Shown: positions 35,474 through 47,832 of the stretch, piece by piece
How the letters are laid out: each line of letters starts with the position of its first letter
Numbering within the stretch: the stretch's first letter is position 1
From: Argentina anserina
Lineage: Eukaryota > Streptophyta > Magnoliopsida > Rosales > Rosaceae
Length of the DNA stretch: 64,000 nt
Reading direction: 5' to 3'
Assembly (NCBI RefSeq): GCF_933775445.1
Contig: NW_026089453.1
Span: forward strand, 50,154 to 114,153
Translations under genes and position numbers: made by a program
Notes under the pieces: model-generated
The model's database searches: none
What the model was told of the DNA's origin: nothing
What the model saw: the letters and a program-made list of their open reading frames with translations, nothing else

Positions 35474-38400
35474 TAAACATACTCAAACGATAGAAAGATA
35501 CTCAGTTTGAAAGAAACACACGCCCGCACTGGAAACACTCTCAAATTCAAGAAAAACTCGCATCGAAAGCCGTTCAGAAAGATACTCAAACGAGCATTGA
35601 AAAGGTACTCAAATTGCACTTGTAAACATACTCAAACGATAGAATGATACTCAGGTTGAAAGAAACACACGCCCACACTGGAAACACTCTCAAATTCAAG
35701 AGAAACTCGCATCAGAAAGCCTTACAGAAACATACTCAAACGAGAATTGAAAAGATACTCAAAGTGGAATAGTAAACATACTCAAACGATAGAAAGATAC
35801 TCAGTTTGAAAGAAACACACGCCCACACTGGAAACACTCTCAAATTCAAGAGAAACACGCATCAGAATGGCTTACAGAAAGATACTTAAACGAGAATTGA
35901 AAATATACTGAAAGGGCATTAGTAAACATACTCAAACGATAGAAAGATACTCAGTTTGAATGAAACACACGCACACACAGGAAACACTCTCAAATTCAAT
36001 AGAAACTCGCATCAGAAAGGCTTACAGAAAGATACTCAAACGAGAATTGAAAAGATACTCAAATTGCAATAGTAAATATACTCGAAGATAGAAAGATACT
36101 CAGTTTGAAAGAAACACACGCCCACACTAGAAACACTCTCAAATTCAATAGAAACTCGCATCAGAAAGCCTTACAGAAAGATACTCAAACGAGAATTGAA
36201 AAGATACTCAAAGGGCAATAGTAAACATACTCAAACGATAGAAAGATACTCAGTTTGAAAGAAACACACGCCCACACTGGAAACACTCTAAAATTCAATA
36301 GAAACTCGCATCAGAAAGCCTTACAGAAAGATACTCAAACGAGAATTGAAAAGATACTCAAAGTGCAATAGTAAACATACTCAAACGATAGAAAGATACT
36401 CAGTTTGAAAGAAACACACGCCCACACTGGAAACACTCTCAAATTCAATAGAAACTCGCATCAGAAAGGCTTACAGAAAGATACTCAAACGAGAATTGAA
36501 AAGATACTCAAATTGCAATAGTAAATATACTCAAACGATAGAAAGATACTCAGTTTGAAAGAAACACACGCCCACACTGGAAACACTCTCAAATTCAAGA
36601 GAAACTCGCATCAGAAAGCCTTACAGAAAGATACTTAAACGAGAATTGAAAAGATACTCAAATTGCAATTGTAAACATACTCAAACGATAGAATGATACT
36701 CAGGTTGAAAGAAACACACGCCCACACTGGAAACACTTTCAAATTCAAGAGAAACTCGCATCAGAAAGCCTTACAGAAAGATACTCAAACGAGAATTGAA
36801 AATATACTCAAAGGGCAATAGTAAACATACTCAAACGATAGAAAGATACTCAGTTTGAAAGAAACACACGCCCACACTGGAAACACTCTCAAATTCAATA
36901 GAAACTCGCATCAGAAAGGCTTACAGAAATATACTCAAACGAGAATTGAAAAGATACTAAAAGTGCAATAGTAAACATACTCAAATGATAGAAAGATACT
37001 CAGTTAGAAAGAAACACACGCCCACACTGGAAACACTCTCAAATTCAATAGAAACTCGCATCAGAAAGGCTTACAGAAAGATACTCAAACGAGAATTGAA
37101 AAGATACTCAAAGTGCAATAGTAAACATACTCAAACGATAGAAAGATACTCAGTTTGAAAGAAACACACGCCCGCACTGGAAACACTCTCAAATTCAAGA
37201 AAAACTCGCATCGAAAGCCGTTCAGAAAGATACTCAAACGAGCATTGAAAAGGTACTCAAATTGCAATTGTAAACATACTCAAACGATAGAATGATACTC
37301 AGGTTGAAAGAAACACACGCCCACACTGGAAACACTCTCAAATTCAAGAGAAACTCGCATCAGAAAACCTTACAGAAACATACTCAAACGAGAATTGAAA
37401 AGATACTCAAAGTGCAATAGTAAACATACTCAAACAATAGAAAGATAATCAGTTTGAAAGAAACACACGCCCGCACTGGAAACACTCTCAAATTCAAGAA
37501 AAAATCGCATCGAAAGCCGTTCAGAAAGATACTCAAACGAGCATTGAAAAGGTACTCAAATTGCAATTGTAAACATACTCAAACGATAGAATGATACTCA
37601 GGTTGAAAGAAACACACGCCCACACTGGAAACACTCTCAAATTCAAGAGAAACTCGCATCAGAAAGCCTTACAGAAACATAGTCAAACGAGAATTGAAAA
37701 GATACTCAAAGTGCAATACTGAACATACTCAAACGATAGAAATATACTCAGTTTGAAAGAAACACACGCCCACACTGGAAACACTCTCAAATTCAATAGA
37801 AACTCGCATCAGAAAGGCTTACAGAAATATACTCAAACGAGAATTGAAAAGATACTCAAAGTGCAATAGTAAACATACTCAAACGATAGAAAGATACTCA
37901 GTTTGAAAGAAACACACGCCCACACTGGAAACACTCTCAAATTCAATAGAAACTCGCATCAGAAAGGCTTACAGAAATATACTCAAACGAGAATTGAAAA
38001 GATACTCAAAGTGCAATAGTAAACATACTCAAACGATAGAAAGATACTCAGTTTGAAAGAAACACACGCCCACACTGGAAACACTCTCAAATTCAAAAGA
38101 AACTCGCATCAGAAAGGCCTACAGAAAGATACTCAAACGAGAATTGAAAAGATACTCAAAGTGTAATAGTAAACATACTCAAACGATAGAAAGATACTCA
38201 GTTTGAAAGAAACACACGCCCGCACTGGAAACACTCTCAAATTCAAGAAAAACTCGCATCGAAAGCCGTTCAGAAAGATACTCAAACGAGCATTGAAAAG
38301 GTACTCAAATTGCAATTGTAAACATACTCAAACGATAGAATGATACTCAGGTTGAAAGAAACACACGCCCACACTGGAAACACTCTCAAATTCAAGAGAA

Positions 38401-38767
38401 ACTCGCATCAGAAAGCCTTACAGAAACATACTCAAACGAGAATTGAAATGATACTCAAAGTGCAATAGTAAACATACTCAAACGATAGAAAGATACTCAG
38501 TTTGAAAAAAACACACGCCCACACTGGAAACACTCTCAAATTCAAGAGAAACACGCATCAGAAAGCCTTACAGAAAGATACTCAAACGAGAATAGAAAAT
38601 ATACTCAAAGGGCAATAGTAAACATACTCAAACGATAGAAAGATACTCAGTTTGAAAGAAACACACGCCCACACTAGAAACACTCTCAAATTCAATAGAA
38701 ACTCGCATCAGAAAGGCTTACAGAAATATACTCAAACGAGGATTGAAAAGATACTCAAATTGCAATA
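35474..38767 (+). repeat. 22-mer higher-order repeat (3,294 bp), copy 2
   Basis: This tandem copy of 32,180-35,473 shows only a handful of differences: CAGAATGGC near 35,866 for CAGAAAGGC, GGCATTAG near 35,915, CAGTTTGAAAAAAAC near 38,499 for CAGTTTCAAAGAAAC. Homology stops near 38,770-38,820, where ACACTGG replaces GCACTGG in the C-rich box. Confidence 0.91.
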
Positions 38768-39899
38768 GTAAACATACTCAAACGATAGAAAGATACTCAG
38801 TTTGAAAGAAACACACGCCCACACTGGAAACACTCTAAAATTCAATAGAAACTCGCATCAGAAAGCCTTACAGAAAGATAATCAAACGAGAATTGAAAAG
38901 ATACTCAAAGTGCAATAGTAAACATACTCAAACGATAGAAAGATACTCAGTTTGAAAGAAACACACGCCCACACTGGAAACACTCTCAAATTCAATAGAA
39001 ACTCGCATCAGAAAGGCTTACAGAAATATACTCAAACGAGAATTGAAAAGATACTCAAAGTGCAATAGTAAACATACTCAAAGGATAGAAAGATACTCAG
39101 TTTGAAAGAAACACACGCCCACACTGGAAACACTCTCAAATTCAAGAGAAACTCGCATCAGAAAGCCTTACAGAAAGATACTTAAACGAGAATTGAAAAG
39201 ATACTCAAAGTGCAATAGTAAACATACTCAAACGATAGAAAGATACTCAGTTTGAAAGAAACACACGCCCGCACTGGAAACACTCTCAAATTCAAGAGAA
39301 ACTCGCATCAGAAAGCCGTTCAGAAAGATACTCAAACGAGCATTGAAAAGGTACTCAAATTGCAATTGTAAACATACTCAAACGATAGAATGATACTCAG
39401 GTTGAAAGAAACACACGCCCACACTGGAAACACTCTCAAATTCAAGAGAAACTCGCATCAGAAAGCCTTACAGAAAGATACTCAAACGAGCATTGAAAAG
39501 GTACTCAAATTGCAATTGTAAACATACTCAAACGATAGAATGATACTCAGGTTGAAAGAAACACACGCCCACACTGGAAACACTTTCAAATTCAAGAGAA
39601 ACTCGCATCAGAAAGCCTTACAGAAAGATACTCAAACGAGAATTGAAAATATACTCAAAGGGCAATAGTAAACATACTCAAACGATAGAAAGATACTCAG
39701 TTTGAAAGAAACACACGCCAACACTGGAAACACTCTCAAATTCAAGAGAAACTCGCATCAGAAAGGCTTACAGAAATATACTCAAACGAGAATTGAAAAG
39801 ATACTCAAAGTGCAATAGTAAACATACTCAAACGATAGAAAGATACTCAGTTTGAAAGAAACACACGCCCGCACTGGAAACACTCTCAAATTCAAGAAA
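38768..39899 (+). repeat. Irregular monomers between HOR domains
   Basis: These are ordinary satellite monomers with no HOR I could establish. Two monomers of the GCATTGAAAAGGTACTC haplotype are adjacent (near 39,340 and 39,490, 150 bp apart), which is unusual because elsewhere this haplotype is normally separated by other monomers. Confidence 0.7.
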
Positions 39900-40164
39900 A
39901 ACTCGCATCGAAAGCCGTTCAGAAAGATACTCAAACGAGCATTGAAAAGGTACTCAAATTGCAATTGTAAACATACTCAAACGATAGAATGATACTCAGG
40001 TTGAAAGAAAAACACGCCCACACTGGAAACACTCTCAAATTCAAGAGAAACTCGCATCAGAAAGCCTTACAGAAACATACTCAAACGAGAATTGAAAAGA
40101 TACTCAAAGTGCAATATTAAACATACTCAAATGATAGAAAGATACTCAGTTTGAAAGAAACACA

Positions 40165-40911
40165 CGCCCGCACTGGAAACACTCTCAAATTCAAGAAAAA
40201 CTCGCATCGAAAGCCGTTCAGAAAGATACTCAAACGGGCATTGAAAAGGTACTCAAATTGCAATTGTAAACATACTCAAACGATAGAATGATACTCAGTT
40301 TGAAAGAAACACACGCCCACACTGGAAACACTATCAAATTCAATAGAAACTCGCATCAGAAAGGCTTACAGAAATATACTCAAACGAGAATTGAAAAGAT
40401 ACTCAAAGTGCAATAGTAAACATACTCAAATGATAGAAAGATACTCAGTTTGAAAGAAACACACGCCCACACTGGAAACACTCTAAATTCAATAGAAACT
40501 CGCATCAGAAAGCCTTACAGAAAGATACTCAAACGAGAATTGAAAAGATACTCAAAGTGCAATAGTAAACATACTCAAACGATAGAAAGATACTCAGTTT
40601 GAAAGAAACACACGCCCGCACTGGAAACACTCTCAAATTCAAGAAAAACTCGAATCCGAAAGGCTTACAGAATGATACTCAAACTAGAATTGAAAAGATA
40701 CTCAAAGTGAAATAGTAAATATACTCAAACGATAGAAAGATACTCAGTTTGAAAGAAACACACACCCACACTGGAAACAATCTCAAATTCAAGAAAAACT
40801 CGCATCGAAAGCCGTTCAGAAAGATACTCAAACGAGGATTGAAAAGATACTCAAATTGCAATAGTAAACATACTCAAACGATAGAAAGATACTCAGTTTG
40901 AAAGAAACACA
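40165..40911 (+). repeat. 747-bp 5-mer, copy 1
   Basis: This is a five-monomer unit with the private sites ACACTATCAAATTC (40,329), CAAATGATAG, the 2-bp-shortened CTCTAAATTCAATAG and CTCGAATCCGAAAGG. The same markers recur 747 bp later. The shortened monomer explains why the spacing is not 749. Confidence 0.88.
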
Positions 40912-41658
40912 CGCCCGCACTGGAAACACTCTCAAATTCAAGAAAAACTCGCATCGAAAGCCGTTCAGAAAGATACTCAAACGAGCATTGAAAAGGTACT
41001 CAAATTGCAATTGTAAACATACTCAAACGATAGAATGATACTCAGTTTGAAAGAAACACACGCCCACACTGGAAACACTATCAAATTCAATAGAAACTCG
41101 CATCAGAAAGGCTTACAGAAATATACTCAAACGAGAATTGAAAAGATACTCAAAGTGCAATAGTAAACATACTCAAATGATAGAAAGATACTCAGTTTGA
41201 AAGAAACACACGCCCACACTGGAAACACTCTAAATTCAATAGAAACTCGCATCAGAAAGCCTTACAGAAAGATACTCAAACGAGAATTGAAAAGATACTC
41301 AAAGTGCAATAGTAAACATACTCAAACGATAGAAAGATACTCAGTTTGAAAGAAACACACGCCCTCACTGGAAACACTCTCAAATTCAAGAAAAACTCGA
41401 ATCCGAAAGGCTTACAGAATGATACTCAAACGAGAATTGAAAAGATACTCAAAGTGAAATAGTAAATATACTCAAACGATAGAAAGATACTCAGTTTGAA
41501 AGAAACACACACCCACACTGGAAACACTCTCAAATTCAAGAAAAACTCGCATCGAAAGCCGTTCAGAAAGATACTCAAACGAGGATTGAAAAGATACTCA
41601 AATTGCAATAGTAAACATACTCAAACGATAGAAAGATACTCAGTTTGAAAGAAACACA
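40912..41658 (+). repeat. 747-bp 5-mer, copy 2
   Basis: This is the tandem copy of the preceding unit, with the ACTATCAAATT marker at 41,077. The pair is itself repeated near 48,100-49,590. Confidence 0.88.
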
Positions 41659-43639
41659 CGCCCACACTGGAAACACTCTAAAATTCAATAGAAACTCGCA
41701 TCAGAAAGCCTTACAGAAAGATAATCAAACGAGAATTGAAAAGATACTCAAAGTGCAATAGTAAACATACTCAAACGATAGAAAGATACTCAGTTTGAAA
41801 GAAACACACGCCCACACTGGAAACACTCTCAAATTCAAGAGAAACACGCATCAGAAAGCCTTACAGAAAGATACTCAAACGAGAATTGAAAATATACTCA
41901 AAGGGCAATAGTAAACATACTCAAACGATAGAAAGATACTCAGTTTGAAAGAAACACACGCCCACACTAGAAACACACTCAAATTCAATAGAAACTCGCA
42001 TCAGAAAGGCTTACAGAAATATACTCAAACGAGAATTGAAAAGATACTCAAAGTGCAATAGTAAACATACTCAAACGATAGAAAGATACTCAGTTTGAAA
42101 GAAACACACGCCCACACTGGAAACACTCTCAAATTCAATAGAAACTCGCATCAGAAAGGCCTACAGAAAGATACTCAAACGAGAATTGAAAAGATACTCA
42201 AAGTGCAATAGTAAACATACTCAAACGATAGAAAGATACTCAGTTTGAAAGAAACACACGCCCGCACTGGAAACACTCTTAAATTCAAGAAAAACTCGCA
42301 TCGAAAGCCGTTCAGAAAGATACTCAAACGAGCATTGAAAAGGTACTCAAATTGCAATTGTAAACATACTCAAACGATAGAATGATACTCAGGTTGAAAG
42401 AAACACACGCCCACACTGGAAACACTCTCAAATTCAAGAGAAACTCGCTTCAGAAAGCCTTACAGAAACATACTCAAACGAGAATTGAAAAGATACTCAA
42501 AGTGCAATAGTAAACATACTCAAACGATAGAAAGATACTCAGTTTGAAAGAAACACACGCCCACACTGGAAACACTCTCAAATTCAAGAGAAACACGCAT
42601 CAGAAAGCCTTACAGAAAGATACTCAAACGAGAATTGAAAATATACTCAAACGGCAATAGTAAACATACTCAAACGATAGAAAGATACTCAGTTTGAAAG
42701 AAACACACGCCCACACTGGAAACACTCTCAAATTCAATAGAAACTCGCATCAGAAAGGCTTACAGAAATATACTCAAACGAGAATTGAAAAGATACTCAA
42801 AGTGCAATAGTAAACATACTCAAACGATAGAAAGATACTCAGTTTAAAAGAAACACACGCCCACACTGGAAACACTCTCAAATTCAATAGAAACTGGCAT
42901 CAGAAAGCCTTACAGAAACATACTCAAACGAGAATGGAAAAGATACTCAAAGTAAAATAGTAAACATACTCAAACGATAGAAAGATACTCAGTTTGAAAG
43001 AAACACACGCCCGCACTGGAAACACTCTCAAATTCAAGAAAAACTGGCATCGAAAGCCGTTCAGAAAGATACTCAAACGAGCATTGAAAAGGTACTCAAA
43101 TTGCAATTGTAAACATACTCAAACGATAGAATGATACTCAGGTTGAAAGAAAAACACGCCCACACTGGAAACACTCTCAAATTCAAGAGAAACTCGCATC
43201 AGAAAGCCTTACAGAAACATACTCAAACGAGAATTGAAAAGATACTCAAAGTGCAATATTAAACATACTCAAACGATAGAAAGATACTCAGTTTGAAAGA
43301 AACACACGCGCGCACTGGAAACACTCTCAAATTCAAGAAAAACTCGCATCGAAAGCCGTTCAGAAAGATACTCAACCGAGCATTGAAAAGGTACTCAAAT
43401 TGCAATTGTAAAAATACTCAAACGATAGAATGATACTCAGTTTGAAAGAAACACACGCCCACACTGGAAACACTATCAAATTCAATAGAAACTCGCATCA
43501 GAAAGGCTTACAGAAATATACTCAAACGAGAATTGAAAAGATACTCAAAGTGCAATAGTAAACATACTCAAATGATAGAAAGATACTCAGTTTGAAAGAA
43601 ACACACGCCCACACTGGAAACACTCTAAATTCAATAGAA

Positions 43640-45286
43640 ACTCGCATCAGAAAGCCTTACAGAAAGATACTCAAACGAGAATTGAAAAGATACTCAAAGT
43701 GCAATAGTAAACATACTCAAACGATAGAAAGATACTCAGTTTGAAAGAAACACACGCCCGCACTGGAAACACTCTCAAATTCAAGAAAAACTCGAATCCG
43801 AAAGGCTTACAGAATGATACTCAAACGAGAATTGAAAAGATACTCAAAGTGAAATAGTAAATATACTCAAACGATAGAAAGATACTCAGTTTGAAAGAAA
43901 CACACACCCACACTGGAAACACTCTCAAATTCAAGAAAAACTCGCATCGAAAGCCGTTCAGAAAGATACTCAAACGAGGATTGAAAAGATACTCAAATTG
44001 CAATAGTAAACATACTCAAACGATAGAAAGATACTCAGTTTGAAAGAAACACACGCCCACACTGGAAACACTCTAAAATTCAATAGAAACTCGCATCAGA
44101 AAGCCTTACAGAAAGATAATCAAACGAGAATTGAAAAGATACTCAAAGTGCAATAGTAAACATACTCAAACGATAGAAAGATACTCAGTTTGAAAGAAAC
44201 ACACGCCGACACTGGAAACACTCTCAAATTCAAGAGAAACACGCATCAGAAAGCCTTACCGAAAGATACTCAAACGAGAATTGAAAATATACTCAAAGGG
44301 CAATAGTAAACATACTCAAACGATAGAAAGATACTCAGTTTGAAAGAAACACACGCCCACACTAGAAACACACTCAAATTCAATAGAAACTCGCATCAGG
44401 AAGGCTTACAGAAATATACTCAAACGAGAATTGAAAAGATACTCAAAGTGCAATAGTAAACATACTCAAACGATAGAAAGATACTCAGTTTGAAAGAAAC
44501 ACACGCCCACACTGGAAACACTCTCAAATTCAATAGAAACTCGCATCAGAAAGGCCTACAGAAAAATACTCAAACGAGAATTGAAAAGATACTCAAAGTG
44601 CAATAGTAAACATACTCAAACGATAGAAAGATACTCAGTTTGAAAGAAACACACGCCCGCACTGGAAACACTCTTAAATTCAAGAAAAACTCGCATCGAA
44701 AGCCGTTCAGAAAGATACTCAAACGAGCATTGAAAAGGTACTCAAATTGCAATTGTAAACATACTCAAACGATAGAATGATACTCAGGTTGAAAGAAACA
44801 CACGCCCACACTGGAAACACTCTCAAATTCAAGAGAAACTCGCATCAGAAAGCCTTACAGAAACATACTCAAACGAGAATTGAAAAGATACTCAAAGTGC
44901 AATAGTAAACATACTCAAACGATAGAAAGATACTCAGTTTGAAAGAAACACACGCCCGCACTGGAAACACTCTCAAATTCAAGAAAAACTCGAATCCGAA
45001 AGGCTTACAGAATGATACTCAAACGAGAATTGAAAAGATACTCAAAGTGAAATAGTAAATATACTCAAACGATAGAAAGATACTCAGTTTGAAAGAAACA
45101 CACACCCACACTGGAAACACTCTCAAATTCAAGAAAAACTCGCATCGAAAGCCGTTCAGAAAGATACTCAAACGAGGATTGAAAAGATACTCAAATTGCA
45201 ATAGTAAACATACTCAAACGATAGAAAGATACTCAGTTTGAAAGAAACACACGCCCACACTGGAAACACTCTAAAATTCAATAGAA
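43640..45286 (+). repeat. 11-mer (1,647 bp), copy 1
   Basis: This is an eleven-monomer unit carrying CTCGAATCCGAAAGG, GATAATCAAACG, CGCCGACACTGG with CCTTACCGAAAG (44,253), ACTAGAAACACACTC and AAAGGCCTACAG. All recur about 1,647 bp later in the same order. Confidence 0.85.
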
Positions 45287-46592
45287 ACTCGCATCAGAAA
45301 GCCTTACAGAAAGATACTCAAACGAGAATTGAAAAGATACTCAAAGTTCAATAGTAAACATACTCAAATGATAGAAAGATACTCAGTTTGAAAGAAACAC
45401 ACGCCCGCACTGGAAACACTCTCAAATTCAAGAAAAACTCGAATCCGAAAGGCTTACAGAATGATACTCAAACGAGAATTGAAAAGATACTCAAAGTGAA
45501 ATAGTAAATATACTCAAACGATAGAAAGATACTCAGTTTGAAAGAAACACACACCCACACTGGAAACACTCTCAAATTCAAGAAAAACTCGCATCGAAGG
45601 CCGTTCAGAAAGATACTCAAACGAGGATTGAAAAGATACTCAAATTGCAATAGTAAACATACTCAAACGATAGAAAGATACTTAGTTTGAAAGAAACACA
45701 CGCCCACACTGGAAACACTCTAACATTCAATAGAAACTCGCATCAGAAAGCCTTACAGAAAGATAATCAAACGAGAATTGAAAAGATACTCAAAGTGCAA
45801 TAGTAAACATACTCAAACGATAGAAAGATACTCAGTTTGAAAGAAACACACGCCGACACTGGAAACACTCTCAAATTCAAGAGAAACACGCATCAGAAAG
45901 CCTTACCGAAAGATACTCAAACGAGAATTGAAAATATACTCAAAGGGCAATAGTAAACATACTCAAACGATAGAAAGATACTCAGTTTGAAAGAAACACA
46001 CGCCCACACTAGAAACACACTCAAATTCAATAGAAACTCGCATCAGAAAGGCTTACAGAAATATACTCAAACGAGAATTGAAAAGATACTCAAAGTGCAA
46101 TAGTAAACATACTCAAACGATAGAAAGATACTCAGTTTGAAAGAAACACACGCCCACACTGGAAACACTCTCAAATTCAATAGAAACTCGCATCAGAATG
46201 GCCTACAGAAAGATACTCAAACGAGAATTGAAAAGATACTCAAAGTGCAATAGTAAACATACTCAAACGATAGAAAGATACTCAGTTTGAAAGAAACACA
46301 CGCCCGCACTGGAAACACTCTCAAATTCAAGAAAAACTCGCATCGAAAGCCGTTCAGAAAGATACTCAAACGAGCATTGAAAAGGTACTCAAATTGCAAT
46401 TGTAAACATACTCAAACGATAGAATGATACTCAGGTTGAAAGAAACACACGCCCACACTGGAAACACTCTCAAATTCAAGAGAAACTCGCTTCAGAAAGC
46501 CTTACAGAAACATACTCAAACGAGAATTGAAAAGATACTCAAAGTGCAATAGTAAACATACTCAAACGATAGAAAGATACTCAGTTTGAAAG
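45287..46592 (+). repeat. 11-mer (1,647 bp), copy 2, partial
   Basis: This is the partial tandem copy, with CCTTACCGAAAG at 45,900. Homology to copy 1 ends near 44,945/46,592. The same module family, with the CGCCGACACTGG and CCTTACCGAAAG pair, returns at about 49,743, 60,225, 61,871 and 62,171. Confidence 0.84.
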
Positions 46593-46770
46593 AAACACAC
46601 GCCCACACTGGAAACACTCTCAAATTCAAGAGAAACACGCATCAGAAAGCCTTACAGAAAGATACTCAAACGAGAATTGAAAATATACTCAAACGGCAAT
46701 AGTAAACATACTCAAACGATAGAAAGATACTCAGTTTGAAAGAAACACACGCCCACACTGGAAACACTCT
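46022..46770 (+). repeat. 749-bp 5-mer, copy 1
   Basis: This is a five-monomer unit with AATGGCCTACAG (46,198), CTCGCTTCAG (near 46,487) and AAACGGCAATAG (near 46,692). All three recur 749 bp later. It overlaps the end of the second 11-mer copy. Confidence 0.88.
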
Positions 46771-47519
46771 CAAATTCAATAGAAACTCGCATCAGAAAGG
46801 CTTACAGAAATATACTCAAACGAGAATTGAAAAGATACTCAAAGTGCAATAGTAAACATACTCAAACGATAGAAAGATACTCAGTTTAAAAGAAACACAC
46901 GCCCACACTGGAAACACTCTCAAATTCAATAGAAACTCGCATCAGAATGGCCTACAGAAAGATACTCAAACGAGAATTGAAAAGATACTCAAAGTGCAAT
47001 AGTAAACATACTCAAACGATAGAAAGATACTCAGTTTGAAAGAAACACACGCCCGCACTGGAAACACTCTCAAATTCAAGAAAAACTCGCATCGAAAGCC
47101 GTTCAGAAAGATACTCAAACGAGCATTGAAAAGGTACTCAAATTGCAATTGTAAACATACTCAAACGATAGAATGATACTCAGGTTGAAAGAAACACACG
47201 CCCACACTGGAAACACTCTCAAATTCAAGAGAAACTCGCTTCAGAAAGCCTTACAGAAACATACTCAAACGAGAATTGAAAAGATACTCAAAGTGCAATA
47301 GTAAACATACTCAAACGATAGAAAGATACTCAGTTTGAAAGAAACACACGCCCACACTGGAAACACTCTCAAATTCAAGAGAAACACGCATCAGAAAGCC
47401 TTACAGAAAGATACTCAAACGAGAATTGAAAATATACTCAAACGGCAATAGTAAACATACTCAAACGATAGAAAGATACTCAGTTTGAAAGAAACACACG
47501 CCCACACTGGAAACACTCT
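46771..47519 (+). repeat. 749-bp 5-mer, copy 2
   Basis: This is the tandem copy, with homology continuing to about 47,680 before AACTGGCATCAG replaces AACTCGCATCAG. The same 5-mer without the private changes is also seen around 42,000-43,100. Confidence 0.87.
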
Positions 47520-47832
47520 CAAATTCAATAGAAACTCGCATCAGAAAGGCTTACAGAAATATACTCAAACGAGAATTGAAAAGATACTCAAAGTGCAATA
47601 GTAAACATACTCAAACGATAGAAAGATACTCAGTTTAAAAGAAACACACGCCCACACTGGAAACACTCTCAAATTCAATAGAAACTGGCATCAGAAAGCC
47701 TTACAGAAACATACTCAAACGAGAATGGAAAAGATACTCAAAGTAAAATAGTAAACATACTCAAACGATAGAAAGATACTCAGTTTGAAAGAAACACACT
47801 CCCGCACTGGAAACACTCTCAAATTCAAGAAA

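Larger units (their letters stand above)
39900..43130 (+). repeat. 3.2-kb segment duplicated 7,933 bp away, copy 1
   Basis: Markers match at an offset of 7,932-7,933 bp: GCAATATTAAAC near 40,111/48,043, ACTATCAAATT at 40,330/48,262 and 41,077/49,010, CTCGAATCCG near 41,396/49,329, and AATGGAAAAG near 42,933/50,866. The spacing is 53 monomers. The segment contains the 747-bp pair, so a whole composite block was copied. Confidence 0.85.
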
